In this document: piece after piece, positions 41,613 to 49,103 of the stretch
Layout: every line of letters starts with the position of its first letter
Numbering within the stretch: position 1 is the stretch's first letter
Assembly (NCBI GenBank): GCA_965248735.1
Contig: OZ252146.1
Location: forward strand, 3,038,001-3,102,000
Direction of reading: 5' to 3'
DNA length: 64,000 nt
Source: Aldehydirespirator sp965248735
Lineage (GTDB): Bacteria > Actinomycetota > Acidimicrobiia > Acidimicrobiales > Aldehydirespiratoraceae
Position numbers and translations under genes: made by a program
The notes under the pieces: generated by a model
The model's input: only the letters and a program-made list of their open reading frames with translations
What the model was told of the DNA's origin: nothing
The model's database searches: none

Positions 41613-43983
41613 CATTCTGAAATTGGGGGGCAGGCCGCGGTACACGGGGGCTCACGTCACACGGCGACAGGATGACGTGCTGCTGAGCGGTCGAGGCACG
41701 TATGTCGCCGATCTCCGCCGCCCCAACATGGCTGAGATCGCCGTCGTTCGCAGTACGGTCGCGCACGGTCGGATCACTGCGATCCGCACGGCAGAGGCGG
41801 CCGCGCTTGGTGGTGTGATCGCAGTCATTACCGCAGCCGACCTCACCGATGTCTCGCCCTTCCCCAACTTCGTCACCCACACCAAGACACCCGGGACGTT
41901 CCCGCTGGCACGGGAGAAGGTGCGATACGTGGGCGCTCCGGTCGCCGTCGTGCTGGCGGAGGACCGCTACATCGCAGAGGACGCGGCCGAACTCGTCGAA
42001 GTCGACTACGACGAGCTTCCGGCGGTCACCTCCCTCGAAGCGGCGCTCGAACCGGACGCCCCACTCCTCTTCGAGGACTGGCCGGACAATCGACTGCTCG
42101 ACCTCCAAGCCGATGATGCGGAGGTCGCCGCGATCCTCGCCGACAGCCGCGTGTTCAGGCGCCGCTACAAGATGGGCCGCCACACCGCAATGCCCATGGA
42201 GACCAGGGCCGCGCTCGCGGCGGTGGAGGGCGATCGTCTCCACCTGTGGTGCACCAACCAGCACGCGCACATCGCACGCACAACGCTGTCTTACGTCCTG
42301 CCGCTCGCGGAACGCGACATCAGGGTGGTGATTCCCTACGTCGGTGGCGGCTTCGGGCAGAAGCAGCATCTGTACCCGGAGGACGTCCTTGTCTCGTGGC
42401 TGGCCCTCCGCCACGGTCGTCCGGTTCGCTTCGTCGAGGATCGCGCCGAGCACATGACCGCGGCAGCCCACGCCCGTGATGAGATGATCGACATCGAGGG
42501 AGCTGTCGCCGACGACGGCCGGATCCTGGCGATGCGGGTTCAGGTGGTTCAGGACCTCGGGTCAGCCGAGATCTTCCCCGGTGCCTGGTGCCCCGCGCTG
42601 ACGACGGCATCGCACATGACCGGCCCCTATGACATCGGGCATTGCGCGGTGTCCGTTGTTGCAGTCACCACGAACAAGACTCCGGGCGGCTCGTACCGAG
42701 GGTTTGGGGTGCCGGAAGCGGTATTCGCGCTCGAGCGGTTCATTGACGAGATCGCCGACGATCTCGGTGTGGACCGGCTCGACCTGCGCCGCTCGATGCT
42801 GCTCGACGAGACGGATCTGCCGTACAAGACCCCCTCCGGTGCGCTGCTTGATTCGGGCAGCTTCACGGAGTCGTTCGAGAAGGTCGTCGAACTGGGCGAG
42901 AGCGCGTTCGAACGTGCGGAGGCGCGGTATCGCGCCGACCCGAACTCGCGAGTCGGTGTGGGCTACGCGGTCTTCTTCGAGGGCGTCTCACCAACCCACT
43001 TCGGTGCGTCCGGGCACTGGACCGGACACGAGTCGTGCTCTATCGAGATCCACCCCGATGGTGGCGTGCGTGTTGCCATGGGGGTCACCGACCAGGGTCA
43101 GGGAACGACGACGTTCGTTGCGACGCTGACCGCGGATGCGCTCGGCGTGCCGCTCGACACGGTTCAGGTCGAACTGGCCGACACCGATTCGACCCCGTAC
43201 GGCTTGGGTGCCTTCGGCTCGCGCCAGGCGCTCACCGGGGGCGGCGCGATCCTCAAGGCAGCGGCACAAGTGCGGGACAAGATCAAGCGGATAGCGGCCC
43301 ACATGCTCGAGGCACCCACCGATGACCTGGTCATCGAGGACGGTCACGTTCGCGTCTTGGGAAGTCCCGTGCCGACGGTGACGATCGCTCAGGTCGCCAC
43401 CGCGGCGATCATCAGAACTCTCGAACTCCCGCCGGGCGTGGAGCCGGGCCTGGAGGCGACAGCCCGATTCGAGCCGGATCTCATCGAGCACGTGCCCGAT
43501 GAGGCCGGCAGGATCAACCCGTGCGCCGCATACGCCAACGCGGCGCATGCAGCTGTCATACGCGTCGACGTGGGCACAGGCGAGATCGAGATCCTCGACT
43601 ACATCCTGGCCCACGACTGCGGGCGGGTCATCAACCCCCCGATCGTCGACGGTCAGATCCGGGGCGGGATAGCGCAGGGCATCGGGGGAACCCTCTACGA
43701 GGATCTGCGCTACAGCGACTTCGGCCAACCCCAGACCGCGTTCATGGACTATCTCGTGCCGTCGGCGATCGAGATGCCCGACCTCGTGATCGAGCACTTC
43801 GAGAGCCCGTCACCGAACACGCCCCTCGGGATCAAGGGCGTCGGCGAAGGGGGCACCGTGGGGCCCGCGGCGGCCATCGGCAACGCCCTCGCCCATGCCC
43901 TGTCGGAGTTCGCTCCGCAGGTCCGTGAGACGCCGCTGAGCCCGGCTGTGGTTCGGGCGATGATTCCCGACCGAGAGGCATGA
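41605..43983 (+). CDS. Molybdenum hydroxylase 1, molybdopterin-binding subunit
   Basis: The 792-residue catalytic subunit of a xanthine-dehydrogenase-family enzyme with a molybdopterin-cytosine-dinucleotide-type cofactor. VGGGFGQKQ (about residue 247) is the Mo-cofactor loop. PGGSYRGFGVPEA (about 362) corresponds to the XDH substrate-arginine loop, not to the CoxL Cys loop (AYRCSFR), so it is not a CO dehydrogenase. KGVGEGGT (about 746) contains the catalytic Glu. ATG at 41602 or 41605; both lie within the upstream gene's end. A purine or other N-heterocycle is the likely substrate, from the neighbouring transporter and deaminases. Confidence 0.93.
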   Translation: MSDILKLGGRPRYTGAHVTRRQDDVLLSGRGTYVADLRRPNMAEIAVVRSTVAHGRITAIRTAEAAALGGVIAVITAADLTDVSPFPNFVTHTKTPGTFPLAREKVRYVGAPVAVVLAEDRYIAEDAAELVEVDYDELPAVTSLEAALEPDAPLLFEDWPDNRLLDLQADDAEVAAILADSRVFRRRYKMGRHTAMPMETRAALAAVEGDRLHLWCTNQHAHIARTTLSYVLPLAERDIRVVIPYVGGGFGQKQHLYPEDVLVSWLALRHGRPVRFVEDRAEHMTAAAHARDEMIDIEGAVADDGRILAMRVQVVQDLGSAEIFPGAWCPALTTASHMTGPYDIGHCAVSVVAVTTNKTPGGSYRGFGVPEAVFALERFIDEIADDLGVDRLDLRRSMLLDETDLPYKTPSGALLDSGSFTESFEKVVELGESAFERAEARYRADPNSRVGVGYAVFFEGVSPTHFGASGHWTGHESCSIEIHPDGGVRVAMGVTDQGQGTTTFVATLTADALGVPLDTVQVELADTDSTPYGLGAFGSRQALTGGGAILKAAAQVRDKIKRIAAHMLEAPTDDLVIEDGHVRVLGSPVPTVTIAQVATAAIIRTLELPPGVEPGLEATARFEPDLIEHVPDEAGRINPCAAYANAAHAAVIRVDVGTGEIEILDYILAHDCGRVINPPIVDGQIRGGIAQGIGGTLYEDLRYSDFGQPQTAFMDYLVPSAIEMPDLVIEHFESPSPNTPLGIKGVGEGGTVGPAAAIGNALAHALSEFAPQVRETPLSPAVVRAMIPDREA

Positions 43984-44174
43984 CGCCACCGCGTGCCGGG
44001 GTAGGCCGTCCACCAAGCCGGGCCACGCGGGTAGGCCGTCACCTTCTCGCGATGCAGCGTCGTTTTTCCCGCTCTTGTTCGCTGCGCTCACGGGCCGCTC
44101 GGGCCTCGGCCTCGCTGAGCACCTCGCGAGTTTCTCACAAGAGTGCCGCCTACCCGCTCGGCCTCTAGGCCGGG
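43984..44174. terminator. Convergent intergenic region with inverted repeat
   Basis: Separates two converging genes. GCGGGTAGGC (44027-44036) and its exact complement GCCTACCCGC (44148-44157) form 10-base arms 111 bases apart; the element GGTAGGCCGTC occurs twice in the left part. It may fold into a large hairpin and act as a two-way terminator, but no poly-T follows the arms. Confidence 0.35.
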
Positions 44175-45566
44175 TCAGCCCAGTATCGGTTCGTCGGGCA
44201 CACCGGCCTCGTAGCGTTCCCAGAAGGCGGGGGCCGCCTCGCGGCATCGGGCCTTGATCTCCTGCTCGTCAACGGTCAGCAGCTCGCGATCTCTCATCAG
44301 GACCTCTCCGGCGACGATGGTGGTCGTGATCATCGACTCGTTCATGGCGAACACCAGATGACCGCCGATGTTGGCCGGCGTCATCGGCGTCGCCGGGTGG
44401 TAGTCGACCAGGATCAAATCGGCGGCTGCGCCCTCCGCGACCGTGCCGACGGCAGCGTCGGGGAAGTACAGGGACGCGAGCGCGGCGTTGTTGTAGATCG
44501 CCATCTCGAGGAGCTGGTCCGCCGGCAACCGCCGCCCGTCGCGGTGCGCGATCTTCTGAAGGAAGTAGGCCGCTTCGGCCTCTCGCCACATGGTGGGGGC
44601 TAGGCCGTCGTTTCCGAGGCACACCCTGACGCCGGCACGCATCTGCGACTCGACGGCTGCGATGCCGTCGCCCACGTTCATGTTGTTGCGCGGCTGGTGA
44701 CTCGACGCTGTGCCCGTGTCGGCCAGAAGCATGATCTCTCTGGCGTCGAGATGGATGGCGTGGGCCATGATCGAACGGTCGCCGAGCATGCCGTGGTTGA
44801 AGAGCCGATCCACCGATCGGGTGCCGGACTCGGCGAGGCTCCTGTACTGGTCGTACTCGTGCTCGCCGACGTGGACGTGGAACCCGACCCCAGCAGGCAC
44901 CGACTCCCGGCACGCCGCCAGCGTGTCATCGGAGACCGTCATCGGCGCGTGGATCCCGAAGTTGGCCGCGATGCGCCCGCCGCCGATCGGGCCGCCCGAG
45001 CAGCGGTCGACGAAGCGGGCGTTCTCGGCGATGCCCGCTCTCGCGCGCTGCCGGCCGTCCCGGTCGGTCACCTCGAAGCAGAGAACCGCCCGAAGGCCGG
45101 CGCCGGAGACCACTGACGCGATCAGGTCGAGGACCCCGTCGATGCAGTTGGGCGAAGAGTGGTGATCGAAGTAGGTCGTTGTGCCGTTCTTGATCGCATC
45201 GACCATCCCGACCTCGACCGCCAGCCGCACCTCTTTCTCGCCGAGCGCCCGGTCATAGGGCCACCACAGCCGATCGAGGATCGTCGGCAGGGTGATCGGG
45301 GGGTCGTGGGGTACGTTCATCCCCACCGCGAAGGCGCTGTAGAAGTGGCCGTGGGCGCAGATGTTCCCAGGGAGGACGTACTGGCCGCGAGCATCGAGTC
45401 TCACCGCGGCGCCATGGTGGCTCTCCAACTCGGCGCTGGGCCCGATCGCGACGATCCTGCCGTCCTCGATGAGCAGGCCGTAGCCGTCCAGGATCTGGTT
45501 CGGCCGGCCCCAGGTGACGACAGTGCCGTTGGTGATCAGCACCGGGACTCCCCTCGGCCCCGGCAC
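44175..45566 (-). CDS. SsnA/TRZ-ATZ-like amidohydrolase (purine-type deaminase)
   Basis: A 463-residue metal-dependent amidohydrolase. NICAHGHFYSAF gives the first-strand H-x-H. FHVHVGEHEYDQY and MAHAIHLD give further metal or substrate His, and CLGNDGLAPTMW the catalytic Asp. The sequence around H-x-H resembles SsnA, encoded with selenium-dependent xanthine-dehydrogenase-type genes in enterobacteria. It is the third gene of a minus-strand operon (adenosine-deaminase-like, LLM oxidoreductase, this), starting 24 bases after the LLM stop. Likely deaminates a purine or triazine-like ring; the substrate is not determined. Confidence 0.85.
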   Translation of the reverse strand: MPGPRGVPVLITNGTVVTWGRPNQILDGYGLLIEDGRIVAIGPSAELESHHGAAVRLDARGQYVLPGNICAHGHFYSAFAVGMNVPHDPPITLPTILDRLWWPYDRALGEKEVRLAVEVGMVDAIKNGTTTYFDHHSSPNCIDGVLDLIASVVSGAGLRAVLCFEVTDRDGRQRARAGIAENARFVDRCSGGPIGGGRIAANFGIHAPMTVSDDTLAACRESVPAGVGFHVHVGEHEYDQYRSLAESGTRSVDRLFNHGMLGDRSIMAHAIHLDAREIMLLADTGTASSHQPRNNMNVGDGIAAVESQMRAGVRVCLGNDGLAPTMWREAEAAYFLQKIAHRDGRRLPADQLLEMAIYNNAALASLYFPDAAVGTVAEGAAADLILVDYHPATPMTPANIGGHLVFAMNESMITTTIVAGEVLMRDRELLTVDEQEIKARCREAAPAFWERYEAGVPDEPILG

Positions 45567-45590
45567 GCGGAGCGCCCGCTGGCGGCCGTG

Positions 45591-46610
45591 CTAGAACCCG
45601 TCGGCGAAGGCATCTATCACCTCTCGGATGTTGCCCCTCAGCGGGTACATGATCGGGCACGTGACCCCCGCGTCGACGTACTGGCGGACCTTGCGGCGGC
45701 AGTCCTCGGCAGTGCCCACGGCCATGATGTCGCGCACGATCTCATCGGGGATGACCGCGCTGGCCCGCTCGTAGTCCTCCTCGGTGGCCGGCCACCCCAT
45801 CAGGGCCTTGGCCCTGTCGGCGACCTCCTCGCTGACGCCACTGGCCTTCATGATGTGGGGCTCGGTGGCGAAGTAGTAGGCCGCCAGCTTCTTGCCCTCA
45901 TGCAGGGCGCTGTCGGGATCCTCGTCGCACATCGACACGACGATCAGCTCCGGGAGATCGATGTCGGAGATGGACCGCCCCGCCCTGTGGGCGCCCTTCT
46001 CCACCAGACCGATTGCCCGCCGGATGTAGTCGACCGAGACGCCGTAGTTCAAGCAGACCCCGTCGCAGATCTCCCCGGCCAGCTCAAGCATCCTCGGGCC
46101 GGTCGCACCGAGGTAGATGGGTATGTCGCGGGGGGAAGTGTCTCCCCACACCACGTCGAGGCACACGTCGGTTAGGCGAACGAAGTCGCCCGTGTAGGTC
46201 ACCGGCTCCATGGAGAACAGGGCCCTGACCGCCTCGATGTTCTCGCGCATGGCGGTGAGCGGGCGAGTCAGCTCCACGCCGACGCGGCCCGCGATCGGCT
46301 CCCACCACGCGCCGAGACCGAGCATCACGCGGCCCTGACCGTCGACCTTGCCGCCGAGCTCCCACATGGTGCTGAAGCTCGCCGCGATCACCACCGGGTT
46401 GCGGGTCCAGATGGGCAGGACCCCCGCGGCGACCTTGATACGGCGCGTGTGCGTCAAGAACGCGCTCATGGCGACGATGCAGTCCCGCGCCAGCCGGTTG
46501 TCTCCCTGCCAGATCTCGCTGAAGCCCCGGTCCTCCATGTACAGCGCGAGATCGAGCTCCTCTCGGATATCGATCCTGTCCTGCATGTAGATGGCCATGC
46601 GCTGCGTCAT
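45591..46610 (-). CDS. LLM-class flavin/F420-dependent oxidoreductase
   Basis: A 339-residue TIM-barrel enzyme of the luciferase-like family, resembling methylene-H4MPT-reductase-type (F420-dependent) members. Family segments: DLALYMEDRGFSEIWQGDNR, RIKVAAGVLPIWTRNPVVIA, GRVMLGLGAWWEP and PIYLGATGPRMLELAGE. It lies between two deaminase-type genes in one operon, an uncommon setting; it might reduce or oxidise a purine-breakdown intermediate. Whether the cofactor is F420 or FMN cannot be told from the sequence. Confidence 0.87.
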   Translation of the reverse strand: MTQRMAIYMQDRIDIREELDLALYMEDRGFSEIWQGDNRLARDCIVAMSAFLTHTRRIKVAAGVLPIWTRNPVVIAASFSTMWELGGKVDGQGRVMLGLGAWWEPIAGRVGVELTRPLTAMRENIEAVRALFSMEPVTYTGDFVRLTDVCLDVVWGDTSPRDIPIYLGATGPRMLELAGEICDGVCLNYGVSVDYIRRAIGLVEKGAHRAGRSISDIDLPELIVVSMCDEDPDSALHEGKKLAAYYFATEPHIMKASGVSEEVADRAKALMGWPATEEDYERASAVIPDEIVRDIMAVGTAEDCRRKVRQYVDAGVTCPIMYPLRGNIREVIDAFADGF

Positions 46611-46664
46611 CCCAGCACCCTCCGCTGCTCCGGCTCGGTCGGTGTAACCCTGCGGGCGACCGTG

Positions 46665-47681
46665 TCAGCTGCCGAAGTCGAAGGCATCGATGCCCGAGAG
46701 CAGTTCGGCTCGAAGCGGGTCTGGGCAGAAGCTTGCCTCGACGGACGTCCGGGCGAGCTGGCGCAGGACATCGGTCGACCAGCCGTAGACCTCGCTCGCC
46801 GTCACGTACTCGTCTTCCAGCTTGATCCGGTAGAAGCCCGACCCGTCGGTGTTGAGGGTGACCCGTGCGCCGGCGTCGACCAGGGCCCGGATCGGATGGG
46901 ACTCCCGGTCCGGATACAGACCGAGCAGCACGTTGGACCACGGGCAGACGTTGAGAAAGACGCCGCGCTCGACGAGCTCCTCGACCAGTTCGGGGTCCTC
47001 CACCGATCTCACGCCGTGGTCGACCCGCTGGGTCTTGAGGAGGTCGATCGCGTCCCACACGCCTTCAGGGCCGCTCGACTCGCCGGCGTGGGCCCGTATT
47101 CCGAGTCCGTTGGCCCGGGCCCGCTTGAAGACGGGGGCGAAGCGATCGCCGGTGCGTCCCGCCAGGGCTTCGTTCCCGTCGATCGACAGGGCCACCACTC
47201 TCGGATGCTGCATGGCCAGCATGGTGTCGAGCACGGCATGGGCTTCGGCCCGGCTGTGCTTGCGGGAGATGCTGATCGACAGGTACACGGGCGGGCAGCC
47301 GTCGCGCTCGGCGTCGGTGAGCCCCGACGCGACCGCGCCGATGAACTCCTCGAGCGGATCCTCGAAGCTCTTCCAGTGGATGGGACTCACCATCACATCG
47401 GTGTAGGAGACCCCCGAGCGGCGCTGGCGCTTGGCGAGAGAATACGACAGCGACGCGACCTGCTCGCCGTTGCGCGGCAGGCAGAGGACCCAGTCGAGGA
47501 AGGTCAAGAACTCCTGGAGGTCGGCCCACTCGAACATGGCGTCGGCCGGCTCCTTGAGCAGCCGAACACCGTTCTCCTCTGCCAGCCTCACGGCATCCTC
47601 CACCTCGAAACCGCTGTCGAGGTGGAGGTGTAGCTCCGCTTTGGGAAGTCTGCGGACAGTGTCTGCGGTGACCGCGCCCAT
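46665..47681 (-). CDS. Adenosine-deaminase-like amidohydrolase
   Basis: A 338-residue enzyme of the adenosine/adenine deaminase family. Zinc ligands and catalytic residues: AELHLHLD (H-x-H), IRAHAGESSG (His, Glu), RVDHGVRS (His) and VTLNTDGSGFY (Asp). In true adenosine deaminases the last motif reads TDDP; here the second Asp, which contacts the purine N7, is Gly. The substrate may therefore be another aminopurine or a modified nucleoside. The ATG follows GAAGGG by nine bases. First gene of a three-gene minus-strand operon, divergent from molybdenum hydroxylase 2. Confidence 0.85.
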   Translation of the reverse strand: MGAVTADTVRRLPKAELHLHLDSGFEVEDAVRLAEENGVRLLKEPADAMFEWADLQEFLTFLDWVLCLPRNGEQVASLSYSLAKRQRRSGVSYTDVMVSPIHWKSFEDPLEEFIGAVASGLTDAERDGCPPVYLSISISRKHSRAEAHAVLDTMLAMQHPRVVALSIDGNEALAGRTGDRFAPVFKRARANGLGIRAHAGESSGPEGVWDAIDLLKTQRVDHGVRSVEDPELVEELVERGVFLNVCPWSNVLLGLYPDRESHPIRALVDAGARVTLNTDGSGFYRIKLEDEYVTASEVYGWSTDVLRQLARTSVEASFCPDPLRAELLSGIDAFDFGS

Positions 47682-47773
47682 CGTGTCCACCCTTCTATGG
47701 CATCGTTGTGAGCGACTCGATACTGTTGCGGGCGCTTGCCGCCGGAACCGAGTCGCAACGTCGACGTTAGCCA
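47682..47773. promoter_or_regulatory. Divergent promoter region, deaminase operon / hydroxylase 2 operon
   Basis: 92 bases between two divergently transcribed catabolic operons, so both probably share regulation. No clear operator palindrome was picked out by eye. Confidence 0.45.
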
Positions 47774-48637
47774 ATGAAGCCGCCTCCGTTCGAGTACGCA
47801 TGTCCCACCAGTCTCGACGAGGCCGTCGCGCTCCTCGCCCTCGACGACTCTCGCCCATTGGCCGGCGGGCAGAGCCTGATCCCTCTGCTGAACTTCCGCC
47901 TGGCACGCCCGTCGGTGCTGGTCGACCTGCGCCGCATCCCCGAGCTGCGGGAGTGCCGCGTCAGCGGCTCGGGCATCGAGGTCGGCGCGATGGTGACCTT
48001 CTCAGACGCACGCAACGAAGCGGCTCTCGGAGGCTTGGGCCTCCTGCAGAAGGCGCTCCCCCACATCGGTCATGTCCAGATCCAGTCGCGGGGCACGATC
48101 GGCGGAAGCATCGCCCACGCCGATCCGGCCGCTGAGCTGCCCGCCGTCGCCCTCTCACTCGATGCCCAGATCGGAGCTTTGAGCAGGGACGGTCCGCGCA
48201 CGATCGCAGCCGCGGACTTCTTCCTCGGCCCGTACTCCACCGCACTGGCGGACGGTGAGCTCCTCACCCATGTGCGGTTCCCCGCCCGCGAGAGCGCCCG
48301 CAGCAGCGTCGTCGAGTTCTCCCGCCGCCACGGCGACTTCGCCATCGTCGGAGTGGCGGCGTCGATCGACACCGCCGAGGACGGCGCCACAGTCCAGCGG
48401 GCGCGAATATCGGCCTTCGGTATGGGAGCGACCGCGCAGAGGCTCGCCAACGCGGAGGAGGCTCTGCGCGGCGAGCTGCTGACCAGTGCGCCAGTCGTGG
48501 ATCGCAGCGCGTCAGCCGCAGCCCAGGAGGTGGATCCCTTCGATGACGCCAACGCGTCGGCGCGCTATCGGCGCCATCTCGTCGAGGGACTGACCCGCCG
48601 CGCTCTCATGGAGGTCTCCGGTGTTGCCCAGCAGTAG
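47774..48637 (+). CDS. Molybdenum hydroxylase 2, FAD-binding subunit
   Basis: A 287-residue paralogue of the subunit at 40264. Both FAD loops are conserved (RPLAGGQSLIPLLNFRL and SRGTIGGSIAHADPAAELPA). The stop lies 14 bases inside the Fe-S subunit gene, giving a 17-base overlap. First gene of a second M-S-L set, so the window encodes two complete enzymes. Confidence 0.93.
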   Translation: MKPPPFEYACPTSLDEAVALLALDDSRPLAGGQSLIPLLNFRLARPSVLVDLRRIPELRECRVSGSGIEVGAMVTFSDARNEAALGGLGLLQKALPHIGHVQIQSRGTIGGSIAHADPAAELPAVALSLDAQIGALSRDGPRTIAAADFFLGPYSTALADGELLTHVRFPARESARSSVVEFSRRHGDFAIVGVAASIDTAEDGATVQRARISAFGMGATAQRLANAEEALRGELLTSAPVVDRSASAAAQEVDPFDDANASARYRRHLVEGLTRRALMEVSGVAQQ

Positions 48638-49103
48638 GCCCTCTGCGGTCGTGGGCATCACGACGACGGTCAACGGCCAGGAGGTGAGCGCGGAGGTGCC
48701 GGCGCGGATGCTGCTGGCGGACTTCCTGCGCTACGAGTTGCGCCTCACCGGTACCCACGTGGGCTGCGAGCAGGGCGTGTGTGGAGCCTGCACCGTCATC
48801 GTCGACGGGAAGCCGGTGCGCTCGTGCATCCAGCTGGCCGTCCAGGCCGACGGCACGGACATCACCACGGTCGAGGGGCTGTCGAGCGATGAGCTCAGCC
48901 CTATGCAAGCCGCCTTCAAGGAGAACTTCGCGCTGCAATGCGGCTTCTGCACGGCGGGCTTCTTGACCACTCTCGCCTCGGTCGATCCCGCCGAGTATCG
49001 CTCGGAAGCAAAGATGGTCGAACTGTTGTCGGGCAATCTCTGCCGCTGCACGGGCTACGAAGGCATCCGTCGGGCCGTGGCGGCGGCCTGGGGACAGCCG
49101 TGA
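48621..49103 (+). CDS. Molybdenum hydroxylase 2, [2Fe-2S] subunit
   Basis: A 160-residue two-cluster subunit: HVGCEQGVCGACTVIV with the later RSC, and QCGFCTAGF with NLCRCTGYEGI. The start is GTG, seven bases after GGAGG. Overlaps both neighbours, the downstream one by four bases (GTGA). Confidence 0.94.
   Translation: MLPSSRPSAVVGITTTVNGQEVSAEVPARMLLADFLRYELRLTGTHVGCEQGVCGACTVIVDGKPVRSCIQLAVQADGTDITTVEGLSSDELSPMQAAFKENFALQCGFCTAGFLTTLASVDPAEYRSEAKMVELLSGNLCRCTGYEGIRRAVAAAWGQP

Noticed and set aside
41605..43983. Aerobic CO dehydrogenase large subunit
   Set aside because: The CoxL Cys loop (AYRCSFR) is absent; the site reads GSYRGFG as in XDH-type enzymes. The same holds for the second copy.
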